Assembly: GCA_947168395.1 (NCBI GenBank)
Contig: CAMVLT010000021.1
Span: forward strand, 1-54,534
Length of the DNA: 54,534 bases
Direction of reading: 5' to 3'
From: an uncultured Prevotellaceae bacterium
GTDB taxonomy: Bacteria > Bacteroidota > Bacteroidia > Bacteroidales > Bacteroidaceae
A program made the position numbers and the translations under genes. Below are positions 8,237 to 16,104 of the stretch, one piece after another (the first letter of the stretch is position 1; each line of letters opens with the position of its first letter). The notes beneath the pieces were generated by a model. The model was not told the origin of the DNA and did no database searches. It saw nothing but the letters and a program-made list of their open reading frames with translations.

Positions 8237-9256
8237 TTACTTGATAAACACTTTCTTGCCGTTGATGATGTAGAGCCCCTTCTTGGGTGTCGTGACGCGG
8301 CGGCCCTGCAGGTCGTGGACGTCGGACGTCGGACGTCGAACGTCGAACATTGAACGTTGAACGTCGTCGATGCTGCTGGTCAGGTCTTCGCCGATGCCGT
8401 TGATGTAGAAGCGTAGCGGCAGCTTCTCGTTGGGGCTGGCGTCTTCATACAGGCTGCGGAAGCCTTTCTGGTCGGTGGCATCGGCTATCTGGCAGAATAC
8501 TCCCTCATCGTCCAGCAGGTAGCGTGGTGAGCTGGTGACGCTGACGTTGTGGCTGGTATAGGTGCCGCGAACACGTATCCGCACCTCTTTGCCATTCGAG
8601 CGCAAGGTCTGCAGTCGGGGAGACTGGTTGCTCAGCAGCGTCACGTTGGGAATGGCATAGACAGGACCTGCCACCTTGCCGCTGCCGTAGACTACCGAGG
8701 TCAGGCCGCCCTCGATGATGTCAGGCTCGCGGGTGGGCTTGAGCAGGTAGTGGGTGTTGGCTTCCAGCACCACGTCGTCGGTATCGAGATTGATGGTCAG
8801 GAACTCCACGGTGGGCGTAGGAGCGTCGGTCACTCCTTGCAGTCCTGCCAGTTGGGCATCCTCGCCGAAGGCATCGCGCAGCTGGCTGCCGGTCAGCGAG
8901 AAGGGCACCACGATGCTGTTCCACTGGCCCACGTTCATGGAGCGGCGGAAGGCCAGCAGACCGTGGTCGACGGTGTGCTTCGCGCCGAAGGTCGTGCTGT
9001 CCTCGTCGATGGCGAAGCGTGTGAGGCTCTTGATGCGGAGCTTCGTCTGGCGTGTCTCAAAGGTGTCGCGGCCGGCAATGAGTTTGCCGTCCTTGCGATA
9101 AATCTTGTGGCTTTCGCCACTCTTAATCAACTGGTACGATGTACGTTTGCCGTCGCTAATGGTCACGTTGCGGGCATTCTGCAAGGTGGCTATCCGACTG
9201 GTTTGTGCCTGACAGATGACAGGCAGTAGAAAAAGTAAACAGAATAGTTTTTTCAT
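8237..9256 (-). CDS. Secreted protein of unknown function with sorting-like tail
   Basis: A 339-residue protein with a signal peptide (MKKLFCLLFLLPVICQAQ). The start is fixed by that peptide and lies only 13 bases after tRNA-Gln. I recognise no catalytic domain; the middle (VGQWNSIVVPFSLTGSQL, HYLLKP) resembles beta-rich modules of Prevotella surface proteins. The end, VHDLQGRRVTTPKKGLYIIN then GKKVFIK, is the same type of C-terminal tail as in the 4072-6516 protein. Seven copies of a 7-bp repeat (8317-8365) code for the linker just before the tail, so a change of one unit would shift the frame and remove it. It is co-directional with the DUF6055-like peptidase and probably in one operon. Confidence 0.75.
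   Translation of the reverse strand: MKKLFCLLFLLPVICQAQTSRIATLQNARNVTISDGKRTSYQLIKSGESHKIYRKDGKLIAGRDTFETRQTKLRIKSLTRFAIDEDSTTFGAKHTVDHGLLAFRRSMNVGQWNSIVVPFSLTGSQLRDAFGEDAQLAGLQGVTDAPTPTVEFLTINLDTDDVVLEANTHYLLKPTREPDIIEGGLTSVVYGSGKVAGPVYAIPNVTLLSNQSPRLQTLRSNGKEVRIRVRGTYTSHNVSVTSSPRYLLDDEGVFCQIADATDQKGFRSLYEDASPNEKLPLRFYINGIGEDLTSSIDDVQRSMFDVRRPTSDVHDLQGRRVTTPKKGLYIINGKKVFIK
8317..8365. repeat. In-gene heptamer array (GGACGTC/GAACGTT), seven units
   Basis: Seven consecutive 7-bp units, GGACGTC three times then GAACGTC, GAACATT, GAACGTT and GAACGTC, lie inside the 339-residue protein gene. A related pair (GTTCAAC, GTTCAAA) occurs at 18675-18688 on the other strand. Seven is not a multiple of three, so unit gain or loss alters the frame. 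Confidence 0.9.
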
Positions 9257-9269
9257 AGCGTCTTTTTGG

Positions 9270-9340
9270 TTGGACGACTCGGATTCGAACCGGGAATGAC
9301 AGAACCAAAACCTGTAGTGTTACCATTACACCATCGTCCA
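9270..9340 (-). tRNA. tRNA-Gln (UUG)
   Basis: On the minus strand a 7-bp acceptor stem TGGACGA/TCGTCCA (9334-9340 and 9271-9277) closes a cloverleaf. It has a D-arm with AATGGTAA, anticodon loop TTTTGGT with anticodon TTG, and a T-arm with GGTTCGAATCC. The discriminator is A at 9270, followed by CC. It reads CAA codons. It has its own near-perfect promoter, and the next gene's ATG follows after 13 bases. Confidence 0.95.
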
Positions 9341-9349
9341 ATGCGGCTG

Positions 9350-9381
9350 CAAAGGTAGTAAAAATTTAGCGAACCGCCAAA
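9350..9381 (-). promoter_or_regulatory. tRNA-Gln promoter
   Basis: Minus-strand TTTG (9378-9381), exactly 20 bp, TACCTTTG (9350-9357), about 10 bases before the tRNA 5' end. It may also drive the secreted-protein genes downstream. Confidence 0.85.
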
Positions 9382-9397
9382 TTTTTACCACCTTTTC

Positions 9398-10696
9398 TTA
9401 TTTTACAATCAGCAAGTAATAGTTCTTCTTGCCTTTTTGTGCCAGCAGATACTTGCCGTCGATGAGGTCATCGGCCGTGACGGGACGCTGCGGATCGGTC
9501 AGTTTCTCCTTGTTCAGGCTGACGCCGCCTCCCTGCACCATCTTGCGCATCTCGCCCTTCGAGGGGAACACAGGTGCTACGGTCGTGAACAGTTCAATGG
9601 CAGGTTGTCCCAACTGCTCCTTGCTTATCTCGTGGTGCTCTACTCCGTCGAACACATCGAGGAACGTCTGCTCGTCGAGCTTCACCAGTGCTTCCTTCGT
9701 AGCTTTGCCGAACAAGATGTTGGAGGCTTCGATGGCCATGTCGAGGTCAGCCTGCGAGTGCACCATAATGGTGACCTCCTCGGCCAGGCGACGCTGCAAT
9801 ACACGGCGGCCAGGATCCTGCTTGTGCTCCTCAATCAGCGCGTCGATGGTTTCCTTGTCCAATGATGTGAAGATCTTGATGTAACGCTCGGCATCCTCAT
9901 CGCTGACGTTGAGCCAGAACTGGTAGAACTTATAAGGTGTGGTGCGCTTTGGGTCGAGCCAGATGTTACCCGACTCCGTCTTGCCGAACTTCTTGCCGTC
10001 GCTCTTCGTGATGAGCGGGCAAGTCAGGGCGAACGTCTCCACCTCGTTGCCCAAGGTGCGGCGTATCAGCTCGGTACCAGTAGTCATGTTGCCCCACTGG
10101 TCGTTGCCGCCCAACTGCAGCTTCACGCCGTAGTGCTGGTACAGGTACAGGAAGTCGTAGCCCTGCAGCAGCTGGTAGGTAAATTCCGTGAACGACAGAC
10201 CGTCGCGGGCCGTACCATTGAGGCGCTGCTGAACGCTCTCCTTCGCCATCATGTAGTTCACGGTGATATGCTTGCCCACCTCGCGGGCAAAGTCGAGGAA
10301 CGTAAAGTCCTTCATCCAGTCGTAGTTGTTCACCATCAGGGCCGCATTCTCATCCTTGCTCTCGAAGTCCAGGAACTTGGCCACCTGTGCCTTGATGCAC
10401 TCCTGGTTGTGGCGCAGCGTCTCGTCGTTCAGCAGGTTGCGCTCCTGCGACTTGCCGCTGGGGTCGCCAATCATGCCTGTGGCACCGCCGACCAGAATGA
10501 TGGGCCTGTGGCCGCAGCGCTGCAGGTGGCGTAGCATCATGATGCCACAGAGGTGGCCAATGTGCAGAGAGTCAGCCGTGGGGTCGGTGCCTAAGTAGGC
10601 CGTCACCATCTCCTTCTGCAACAATTCTTCCGTACCAGGCATCATCTGTGCCAACATTCCGCGCCAGCGGAGTTCTTCAACAAAATTCTTTCTCAT
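9398..10696 (-). CDS. tyrS: Tyrosyl-tRNA synthetase
   Basis: A 432-residue class Ic synthetase that charges tRNA-Tyr with tyrosine using ATP. It shows the HIGH motif at residues 45-48 (HIGHLCG), the KMSKS-type loop as [11 protein letters not shown] near residue 235, GGNDQWGNM for tyrosine and adenylate binding, and a C-terminal S4-like RNA-binding segment ([16 protein letters not shown]). Length is normal for the bacterial TyrRS. It lies 34 bases after sufD in the same direction and is probably transcribed with sufCD or from a weak internal promoter; tRNA-Gln follows downstream. Confidence 0.97.
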   Translation of the reverse strand: MRKNFVEELRWRGMLAQMMPGTEELLQKEMVTAYLGTDPTADSLHIGHLCGIMMLRHLQRCGHRPIILVGGATGMIGDPSGKSQERNLLNDETLRHNQECIKAQVAKFLDFESKDENAALMVNNYDWMKDFTFLDFAREVGKHITVNYMMAKESVQQRLNGTARDGLSFTEFTYQLLQGYDFLYLYQHYGVKLQLGGNDQWGNMTTGTELIRRTLGNEVETFALTCPLITKSDGKKFGKTESGNIWLDPKRTTPYKFYQFWLNVSDEDAERYIKIFTSLDKETIDALIEEHKQDPGRRVLQRRLAEEVTIMVHSQADLDMAIEASNILFGKATKEALVKLDEQTFLDVFDGVEHHEISKEQLGQPAIELFTTVAPVFPSKGEMRKMVQGGGVSLNKEKLTDPQRPVTADDLIDGKYLLAQKGKKNYYLLIVK

Positions 10697-10730
10697 CTTT
10701 CGGTTTCTATATTTTAATAATGTGTCATTC

Positions 10731-12077
10731 CTATTTGCAGAGCTTGCATCCCTCGCACTTGTTCAGCTCGCCACGGAATCGCTTCTCTACCAAGTGGTGC
10801 AGACGGTCGCGCAGCGGTACCAGCTGCATCTTGTCAATCACCTCGTTGATAAAGGCATTCTGCAGCAGCACCTTTGCCTCCTTCAGGGAGATGCCGCGCT
10901 GACGCATGTAGAACAGGGCTGCATCGTTCAGCTGGCCTACCGTAGAGCCGTGGGCACACTTCACGTCGTCGGCATAGATTTCCAGCATGGGCTGGGTGTA
11001 CATGCGAGCCTCCTTCGAGGCCGTCAGGTTCTGATTGGTCATCTGCGACGTGGTCTTCTGGGCACCCTGCTCCACCAGCACCCGTCCCGCAAAGGCTCCC
11101 GTTGCATGTTCGTCGAGCACGTACTTGTAAAGCTCGTTCGACGTGCAATGGGTAGCACGGTGGGTAATCAGCGTGTTGTTGTCGACGTGCTGATGCTTGT
11201 CGCCGATGACGCAGCCGTAGCAGGCGCACTCGGCTCCTTCGCCCGAGAGCGTCAGGTCGAGCTTGTTGCGTGTCGTGCCGTTGTGCAGGGTAATGACGTT
11301 GTGGTTCACGCGGCTGCTGCGCTGCTGGTCTATGTAGACGTTGCTCACGCGTACATTCTTATGATGGGTCTCCTCCAGGCAGTAGAGGTCGAGCGAGGCA
11401 TTCTGGCCGACGTAGGCTTCAATCACCTGCGTAGCAAGAAAGTGGCGGTCGTCGGCAGCATGGTCGCAGAACAGCATCTTTATCTCGGCACCCTCCTCAA
11501 CGACTATCAGTACTCGGCGGTTCACCATGAGAGCCACATCAGAGCGTAGGATGTTAATGACCTGTATGGCACGTTCCACCTTTACGTTCTTTGGCACGTA
11601 GACCAGCAGACCGTCCTGCGCCAGCATGGTGTTCAGCGCCGTCACCCCATCCTCGGCGGTCTTCGCCAGCTGGGCGTAATACTTGGCCACCACCTCTGGG
11701 TGATTGCACATCGAACCGACGATAACCCCCTCGGGCAGCTTGTGTTTCGGAAGCACCTCCGTGTCACCATACCCCTGATAGAACATGTCGTTCACCATGA
11801 AGTAGAGCGACGTCGACAGGTTGGGCACATCGCAACGGAAGGCCTTGTAAGGGTCGACGGGAATATGCAGGCGGTTCAGGTTCAGTCCGTAGTCAGGCTC
11901 AAAGAGCTTTTGCATATCGGTGTACTTGTATCGCTCCACCTTCCGCGACGGAAATCCCAGCCGTCGGAAATCTTCGAAAGCCTGATTGCGCACGGCGTTC
12001 ATTTCGCCGATGGAATGGGCGAAAATTGCACCTTGTGCCTGCTCATAGAGGTCTATATATTGCTGCTCTGAGTTCAT
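10731..12077 (-). CDS. sufD: Fe-S cluster assembly protein SufD
   Basis: About 448 residues from the ATG at 12077, which overlaps the sufC stop as ATGA; an upstream in-frame ATG at 12104 lies inside sufC. The family shows a right-handed beta-helix core with a C-terminal SufBD signature, seen here in [20 protein letters not shown] and in [16 protein letters not shown]. SufD forms the SufBC2D scaffold on which Fe-S clusters are built. The C-terminus ends in a cysteine-containing CEGCKLCK tail. SufB is not in the window, so the operon lacks its usual partner at this site. Confidence 0.92.
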   Translation of the reverse strand: MNSEQQYIDLYEQAQGAIFAHSIGEMNAVRNQAFEDFRRLGFPSRKVERYKYTDMQKLFEPDYGLNLNRLHIPVDPYKAFRCDVPNLSTSLYFMVNDMFYQGYGDTEVLPKHKLPEGVIVGSMCNHPEVVAKYYAQLAKTAEDGVTALNTMLAQDGLLVYVPKNVKVERAIQVINILRSDVALMVNRRVLIVVEEGAEIKMLFCDHAADDRHFLATQVIEAYVGQNASLDLYCLEETHHKNVRVSNVYIDQQRSSRVNHNVITLHNGTTRNKLDLTLSGEGAECACYGCVIGDKHQHVDNNTLITHRATHCTSNELYKYVLDEHATGAFAGRVLVEQGAQKTTSQMTNQNLTASKEARMYTQPMLEIYADDVKCAHGSTVGQLNDAALFYMRQRGISLKEAKVLLQNAFINEVIDKMQLVPLRDRLHHLVEKRFRGELNKCEGCKLCK

Positions 12078-12829
12078 TCCTCGCCTATTTCCTCCTTGAT
12101 CCAATCGTAACCATGTTCCTGTATCTCCTTGGCCAGTTCTGGACCACCCGTCTTCACGATGCGTCCCCTATAGAGCACGTGGACGAATTGCGGGCGAATC
12201 ATCTCTAACAACCGGTCATAGTGGGTGATGACTATGCACGAGGTCTCTGGTGTCTGCAACTTGTTCACACCCTCTGCCACGATACGCATCGCGTCGACGT
12301 CGAGTCCTGAGTCCGTCTCGTCGAGTATCGAGAGTTTCGGTTCCAGCATGGCCATCTGGAATATCTCGTTGCGCTTCTTCTCGCCGCCGCTGAATCCTTC
12401 GTTTACCGAGCGGTTGGCCAGCTTCGAGTCCAGTTCCACTATCTTGCGCTTTTCGCGCATCAGCTTCAGGAACTCCGCCGCATTCATGGGGGCTAAACCC
12501 TGGTACTTCCGTTTCTCGTTGATAGCCGCCTTCATGAAGTTGGTCATCGAGACGCCAGGTATCTCCACAGGATACTGGAACGAGAGGAACAGCCCCTCGT
12601 GGGCACGGTCCTCGGGTTTCATCTCCAGCAGGTTCTTGCCGTTGAACCACGCCTCGCCGTCGGTCACCTCGTAGAGCGGATTGCCCACGAGTACTGCCGA
12701 GAGCGTCGACTTGCCCGAGCCGTTAGGCCCCATGATAGCGTGGGTCTCGCCGTCGTTGATGACCAGGTCGATACCTTTCAATATCTCTTTGTCGCCAATC
12801 CTGGCGCGCAGATTTCTTACCTCTAACAT
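12074..12829 (-). CDS. sufC: Fe-S cluster assembly ATPase SufC
   Basis: A 251-residue ABC-type ATPase started at the ATG at 12829, where homology (MLEVRNLRARIGDKEILKGI) begins and a purine-rich AAGGAA precedes it; the longer frame to 12985 is not used because the promoter lies inside it. The Walker A motif GPNGSGKS is at residues 34-41, the ABC signature is FSGGEKKR, and the Walker B region is LSILDETDSGLD. SufC drives conformational change in the SufBC2D complex during cluster assembly in the cytoplasm. It overlaps sufD by 4 bases. Confidence 0.95.
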   Translation of the reverse strand: MLEVRNLRARIGDKEILKGIDLVINDGETHAIMGPNGSGKSTLSAVLVGNPLYEVTDGEAWFNGKNLLEMKPEDRAHEGLFLSFQYPVEIPGVSMTNFMKAAINEKRKYQGLAPMNAAEFLKLMREKRKIVELDSKLANRSVNEGFSGGEKKRNEIFQMAMLEPKLSILDETDSGLDVDAMRIVAEGVNKLQTPETSCIVITHYDRLLEMIRPQFVHVLYRGRIVKTGGPELAKEIQEHGYDWIKEEIGEE

Positions 12830-12854
12830 TTCCTTGCTTTTCTTATTTCGGCTG

Positions 12855-12885
12855 CAAAAGTAATCATAAAATCCGAGACAGCCAA
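12855..12885 (-). promoter_or_regulatory. sufC promoter
   Basis: Minus-strand TACTTTTG (12855-12862) with a TTG -33 core at 12883-12885, 20 bp away. It shows that sufC heads this transcript and that sufB is not co-transcribed from upstream. Confidence 0.65.
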
Positions 12886-12902
12886 CAATTCCACCCAAAA
12901 AG

Positions 12903-13964
12903 TTACAGATGCAGGCCCGTGAGCAGCCGCACGTACATACTGATGGCGTCGCGGATTTCGGAAATGCGGATGAACTCGTCGGCACTATGGCTGCGCGACG
13001 ACTGGCCAGGACCTAACTTCAGCGACGGGAACGGCATCAGCGCCTGGTCGCTGAGTGTGGGCGAGCCGAAGGGCGTCTTGCCCATCTGCAGGCAGCGCTG
13101 CACCAGCGGGTGGTCGTGTGAGATGCTCGACGAGTGGAGCCGGAAGGAACGGGCCTTCAGCTCGCATTTCTTCAGGTGCTTGCGCAGGAACTCAAATACG
13201 AACTCGTTCTGGTAGAATTCGTTGGTGCGCACATCGAGGACGAAATGCAGCAGGTCGGGCACCACGTTGTGCTGGGTGCCGCTCTCGACAACGGTCACCG
13301 TCATCTTCGTCGGGCCGAGCAGCGGGCTCGACTTGCGGAACTTGTAGTCGCGCAGCCATAGCAGGTCGTCCAACGCCTCGTAGATGGCGTTCACTCCCTC
13401 CTCGCGAGCGGCATGACCGCTCACTCCGTGTACGTAGCCGTCGATGACCATCAGTCCCTTCTCGGCCGTAGCAGGCTGCATGGCGGTAGGCTCGCCGACG
13501 ATGGCCACATCTATTTTCGGCAACAGGGGCAGCACGCGGCTGAAGCCGTCCTTGCCCGACACCTCCTCCTCGGCCGAGCATACCCACAGCAGGTTGTAGT
13601 TGCGGGCACCTCCCAGCATGATGCGGTAAGTCTGCAGCGTGGCCACCAAGCCGCCGCCGCAGTCGTTCGCGCCCAGTCCGTAGAGCGTGTCGCCGTCCTC
13701 AATGCTTGGCGTGTAAGGGTCGCGTGTCCACGTTGCCACGGGCTTCACCGTGTCGATGTGGGCATTCAGCATCAGCGTGGGGCGGTTGTTGTCCCAGTCA
13801 GGGCAGCCCAGCCACAAGTTGTTGCCTTCGCGTCCGAAAGGCAGTCCCCACATTCTCAAATGTTCAGCCATCACGTCGGCTGCCCTTCCCTCGTCTCGGC
13901 TTACCGAGGGGGTGGCTATCAGCCGTTTCAGCAGTTCCACTGCGTCATTCACATATTGTTCCAT
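12903..13964 (-). CDS. M20-family deacylase (ArgE/DapE-like)
   Basis: About 353 residues from the ATG at 13964. The ATG at 13988 is rejected because a TATCTTTG promoter box overlaps it. Metal-ligand motifs of M20 aminoacylases are present: NAHIDTVKP (His, Asp), GLGANDCGGGLVATL (bridging Asp), AEEEVSG (catalytic Glu then Glu) and VGEP. The best fit is the acetylornithine deacetylase branch. In Bacteroides the homologue acts on N-succinylcitrulline in arginine synthesis, but no arg gene is near, so the substrate here is inferred only from family. It is a single gene with its own promoter, and its stop is 74 bases before the sufC start. Confidence 0.8.
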   Translation of the reverse strand: MEQYVNDAVELLKRLIATPSVSRDEGRAADVMAEHLRMWGLPFGREGNNLWLGCPDWDNNRPTLMLNAHIDTVKPVATWTRDPYTPSIEDGDTLYGLGANDCGGGLVATLQTYRIMLGGARNYNLLWVCSAEEEVSGKDGFSRVLPLLPKIDVAIVGEPTAMQPATAEKGLMVIDGYVHGVSGHAAREEGVNAIYEALDDLLWLRDYKFRKSSPLLGPTKMTVTVVESGTQHNVVPDLLHFVLDVRTNEFYQNEFVFEFLRKHLKKCELKARSFRLHSSSISHDHPLVQRCLQMGKTPFGSPTLSDQALMPFPSLKLGPGQSSRSHSADEFIRISEIRDAISMYVRLLTGLHL

Positions 13965-13985
13965 ACTTTTCGCACATTGACGTTG

Positions 13986-13993
13986 CAAAGATA
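13986..13993 (-). promoter_or_regulatory. -7 box of the M20 peptidase gene
   Basis: Minus-strand TATCTTTG, 22 bases before the chosen ATG; no clear TTTG at the expected -33 position. It decides the start codon of the gene. Confidence 0.6.
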
Positions 13994-14083
13994 CGAAATA
14001 ATTTAGAATTACGTTTCATTTTCCCCGATAAACTTACGAAAAGCGAGCGAATGTTAATATTTCCCCGATTTTATACCTAACAC

Positions 14084-14114
14084 TTTGCAGGGTGGAGAAT
14101 TTTTAGTAATTTTG
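14084..14114 (+). promoter_or_regulatory. Promoter of the DUF6057 operon
   Basis: TTTG (14084-14087), 19 bp, TAATTTTG (14107-14114), followed by the ATG at 14141. The implied leader is about 20 nt. Confidence 0.8.
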
Positions 14115-14140
14115 CGCTCTGTAAGCTCTAAAGGTGAATT

Positions 14141-15970
14141 ATGAAGGAAAAACTGAGACTGGTGGGGCCAGTCATCCTGTTGGCTGCACTTGTGGCGACG
14201 GCATGGTGCCTGCTGACATACGAGAGTGAGTACCTGTGGAAAGTACAGGAGCTGAACCTGTTTCTCGACACGCCGCTGTTTCTGAAGCAGCAGATGGTGA
14301 CGTCGGGATGGTTGCTGACGTGGGTAGGCACCTATTTCACGGAATTTTTCTACCACCAGTGGTTAGGCGTCACCCTGCTTTGCCTGTGGTGGGCGTTGCT
14401 GATGTGGGTGACGGGGCGCACCTTCCGTGTGCCTATGAAGTGGGCGGTGGTGCTGCTGATTCCTGTGGCAGCGCTGCTTGTCACCGATGTCGACCTGGGC
14501 TACTGGCTGTACTACCTGAAGCTGCGCGGCCATTTCTTTGCCGCCACCATCGGCACGACCGTCGCTGTGGCCTGCGTCTGGCTGTTCCGGCTGCTGCCTG
14601 ACAAGTTTTTTCTGCGCCAGCTTTTCATTGCCGTCTCAACGGCGGCGCTCTATCCCCTGATAGGTTTCTACGGACTGGTCTCGGCGGGACTCATGGCGGT
14701 GCTCGCGTGGCGGCTGGAGGACATGCGGCTTGTGGGGCGCATCGTGGCTACTGTCGTGGCGCTGCTGGCCATAGGCTTCTTGCCGCTGTTTTACTACAAC
14801 TACGTGTTCTGCCAGACAAGTCTGGAGAACATCTACGTGACAGGACTGCCCCTCTTCGTGCTCGACAAGGAGACGGCCGACTACTATATACCTTATTATA
14901 TATTGGTAGCCTCGCTGGTAGCAATGGCTGCGATGTACAAGCGTGGCCGCCAGCGTGCCGTGTCGCGTCTCTGGATATGGGCAGGCTGTCAGGTTGTTGT
15001 CCTGGCTGTGCTGGTCTTTGGCGTTTACCAAGCTTGGTACAAGGACTATAACTTCCACAAGGAACTGCGCATGCAGCGGCTGATGGAGGACCTCAACTGG
15101 GAAGGCGTGCTGGCCGAGGCTGCCATTTGTGACGACGAGCCTACGCGCTCCATTGTCATGATGAAGAACCTGGCTCTGTTCCGGCTGGGCCGTCAGGGCG
15201 ACCAGATGTACCACTACAAGACGGGTGCCAAAGCCAGCGACACGCCTATCATGGTGCGTATGACGCAGGTGGTGGGCCGCTCGGTCTACTACCATTACGG
15301 CCAGCTGAACTTCTGCTACCGCTGGTGCTTAGAGGACGGCGTGGAGATGGGCTGGCGGGCCGAGTACGTGAAATACCTCGTGCGCTGCTCGTTAGTCAAC
15401 GGCGAGGACCGTGTGGCACGCAAGTACATTGACATGCTGAAGCACACGCGCTACCATCGGGAGTGGGCCGAGCGTTACGAGCGTTTCTTGGGCGACAGGA
15501 AGGCCCTCGCGGATGACGAGGAGTTCAGGCCTATACTGCACCTGATGCAGAGCGACGACATGCTGGCCAGCGATAATGCGCTGGTGGAGTTCTTCCTGAT
15601 GAACCAGTTCCTATATACGGGCAGCAACGACCCTCTGTATCAGGAGCAGGCCGTGTATTCGGCATTGTGGTCGAAGGACATCCAGACCTTCTGGCCGCGT
15701 TTCTTCCAGTATGCCAACAGCCATCAGGGCCAGCACATGCCCACCCACTTCCAGGAAGCCGCCTATCTGTACGGACAGTTGGAGCATCAGGTCGACATCA
15801 GCCACATGCCGTTCGACGAGTCGGTCGTCAATACCTACAAGGACTTCATGGATTTGGCCCAGAAGTGCCAGGGAATGAGCGAGACCCAGATGCAGAAGGT
15901 GTTCTATCCGCGCTTCGGCAACACCTTCTATTACGAATATTTCCTCATCAGGAACCAGAAGCTGTATTAA
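14141..15970 (+). CDS. DUF6057-like multi-spanning membrane protein
   Basis: A 609-residue protein. The first half is strongly hydrophobic, with about eight to ten membrane spans between residues 8 and 300 (for example VGPVILLAALVATAWCLL and WAVVLLIPVAALLV). The second half is a soluble helical domain rich in Tyr, Trp and Arg that looks TPR-like (repeated 'LxxxFLMNQFLY', 'YLYGQLEHQ'). This layout fits the DUF6057 family of Bacteroidetes; its role is unknown. It is the first gene of an operon with the PD40/CxxCH lipoprotein (58 bases to the 16029 ATG, 91 to the preferred 16062 start), which suggests a shared envelope function. An octamer array starts right after the stop. Confidence 0.75.
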   Translation: MKEKLRLVGPVILLAALVATAWCLLTYESEYLWKVQELNLFLDTPLFLKQQMVTSGWLLTWVGTYFTEFFYHQWLGVTLLCLWWALLMWVTGRTFRVPMKWAVVLLIPVAALLVTDVDLGYWLYYLKLRGHFFAATIGTTVAVACVWLFRLLPDKFFLRQLFIAVSTAALYPLIGFYGLVSAGLMAVLAWRLEDMRLVGRIVATVVALLAIGFLPLFYYNYVFCQTSLENIYVTGLPLFVLDKETADYYIPYYILVASLVAMAAMYKRGRQRAVSRLWIWAGCQVVVLAVLVFGVYQAWYKDYNFHKELRMQRLMEDLNWEGVLAEAAICDDEPTRSIVMMKNLALFRLGRQGDQMYHYKTGAKASDTPIMVRMTQVVGRSVYYHYGQLNFCYRWCLEDGVEMGWRAEYVKYLVRCSLVNGEDRVARKYIDMLKHTRYHREWAERYERFLGDRKALADDEEFRPILHLMQSDDMLASDNALVEFFLMNQFLYTGSNDPLYQEQAVYSALWSKDIQTFWPRFFQYANSHQGQHMPTHFQEAAYLYGQLEHQVDISHMPFDESVVNTYKDFMDLAQKCQGMSETQMQKVFYPRFGNTFYYEYFLIRNQKLY

Positions 15971-15978
15971 GGGAAAAA

Positions 15979-16104
15979 GTAAAAAAGTAAAAGAGTAAAA
16001 GAGTAAAAAGGTAAAAAAGAGCAGAACTATGATAAGCGTAACGATAAGGAGAGTAAGAAGGATGGTGAAAAGTGTTTTACCTTTTTACCTTTTTACCTTT
16101 TTAC
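15979..16104. repeat. Inverted octamer arrays GTAAAAAG / CTTTTTAC around a start codon
   Basis: Five 8-bp units of GTAAAARA type (15979-16018) face three exact CTTTTTAC units plus one imperfect unit (16073-16104). The arms are reverse complements, and the 54-base loop contains the candidate start codons and leader of the lipoprotein gene. The right arm lies inside the coding region and encodes the core of its signal peptide. Confidence 0.9.

Noticed and set aside
6707..8353. 548-residue open frame on the plus strand
   Set aside because: It lies opposite the DUF6055-like peptidase and the end of the next secreted protein, is low-complexity Val/Gly/Ala-rich, and reflects third-position G/C on the true strand.
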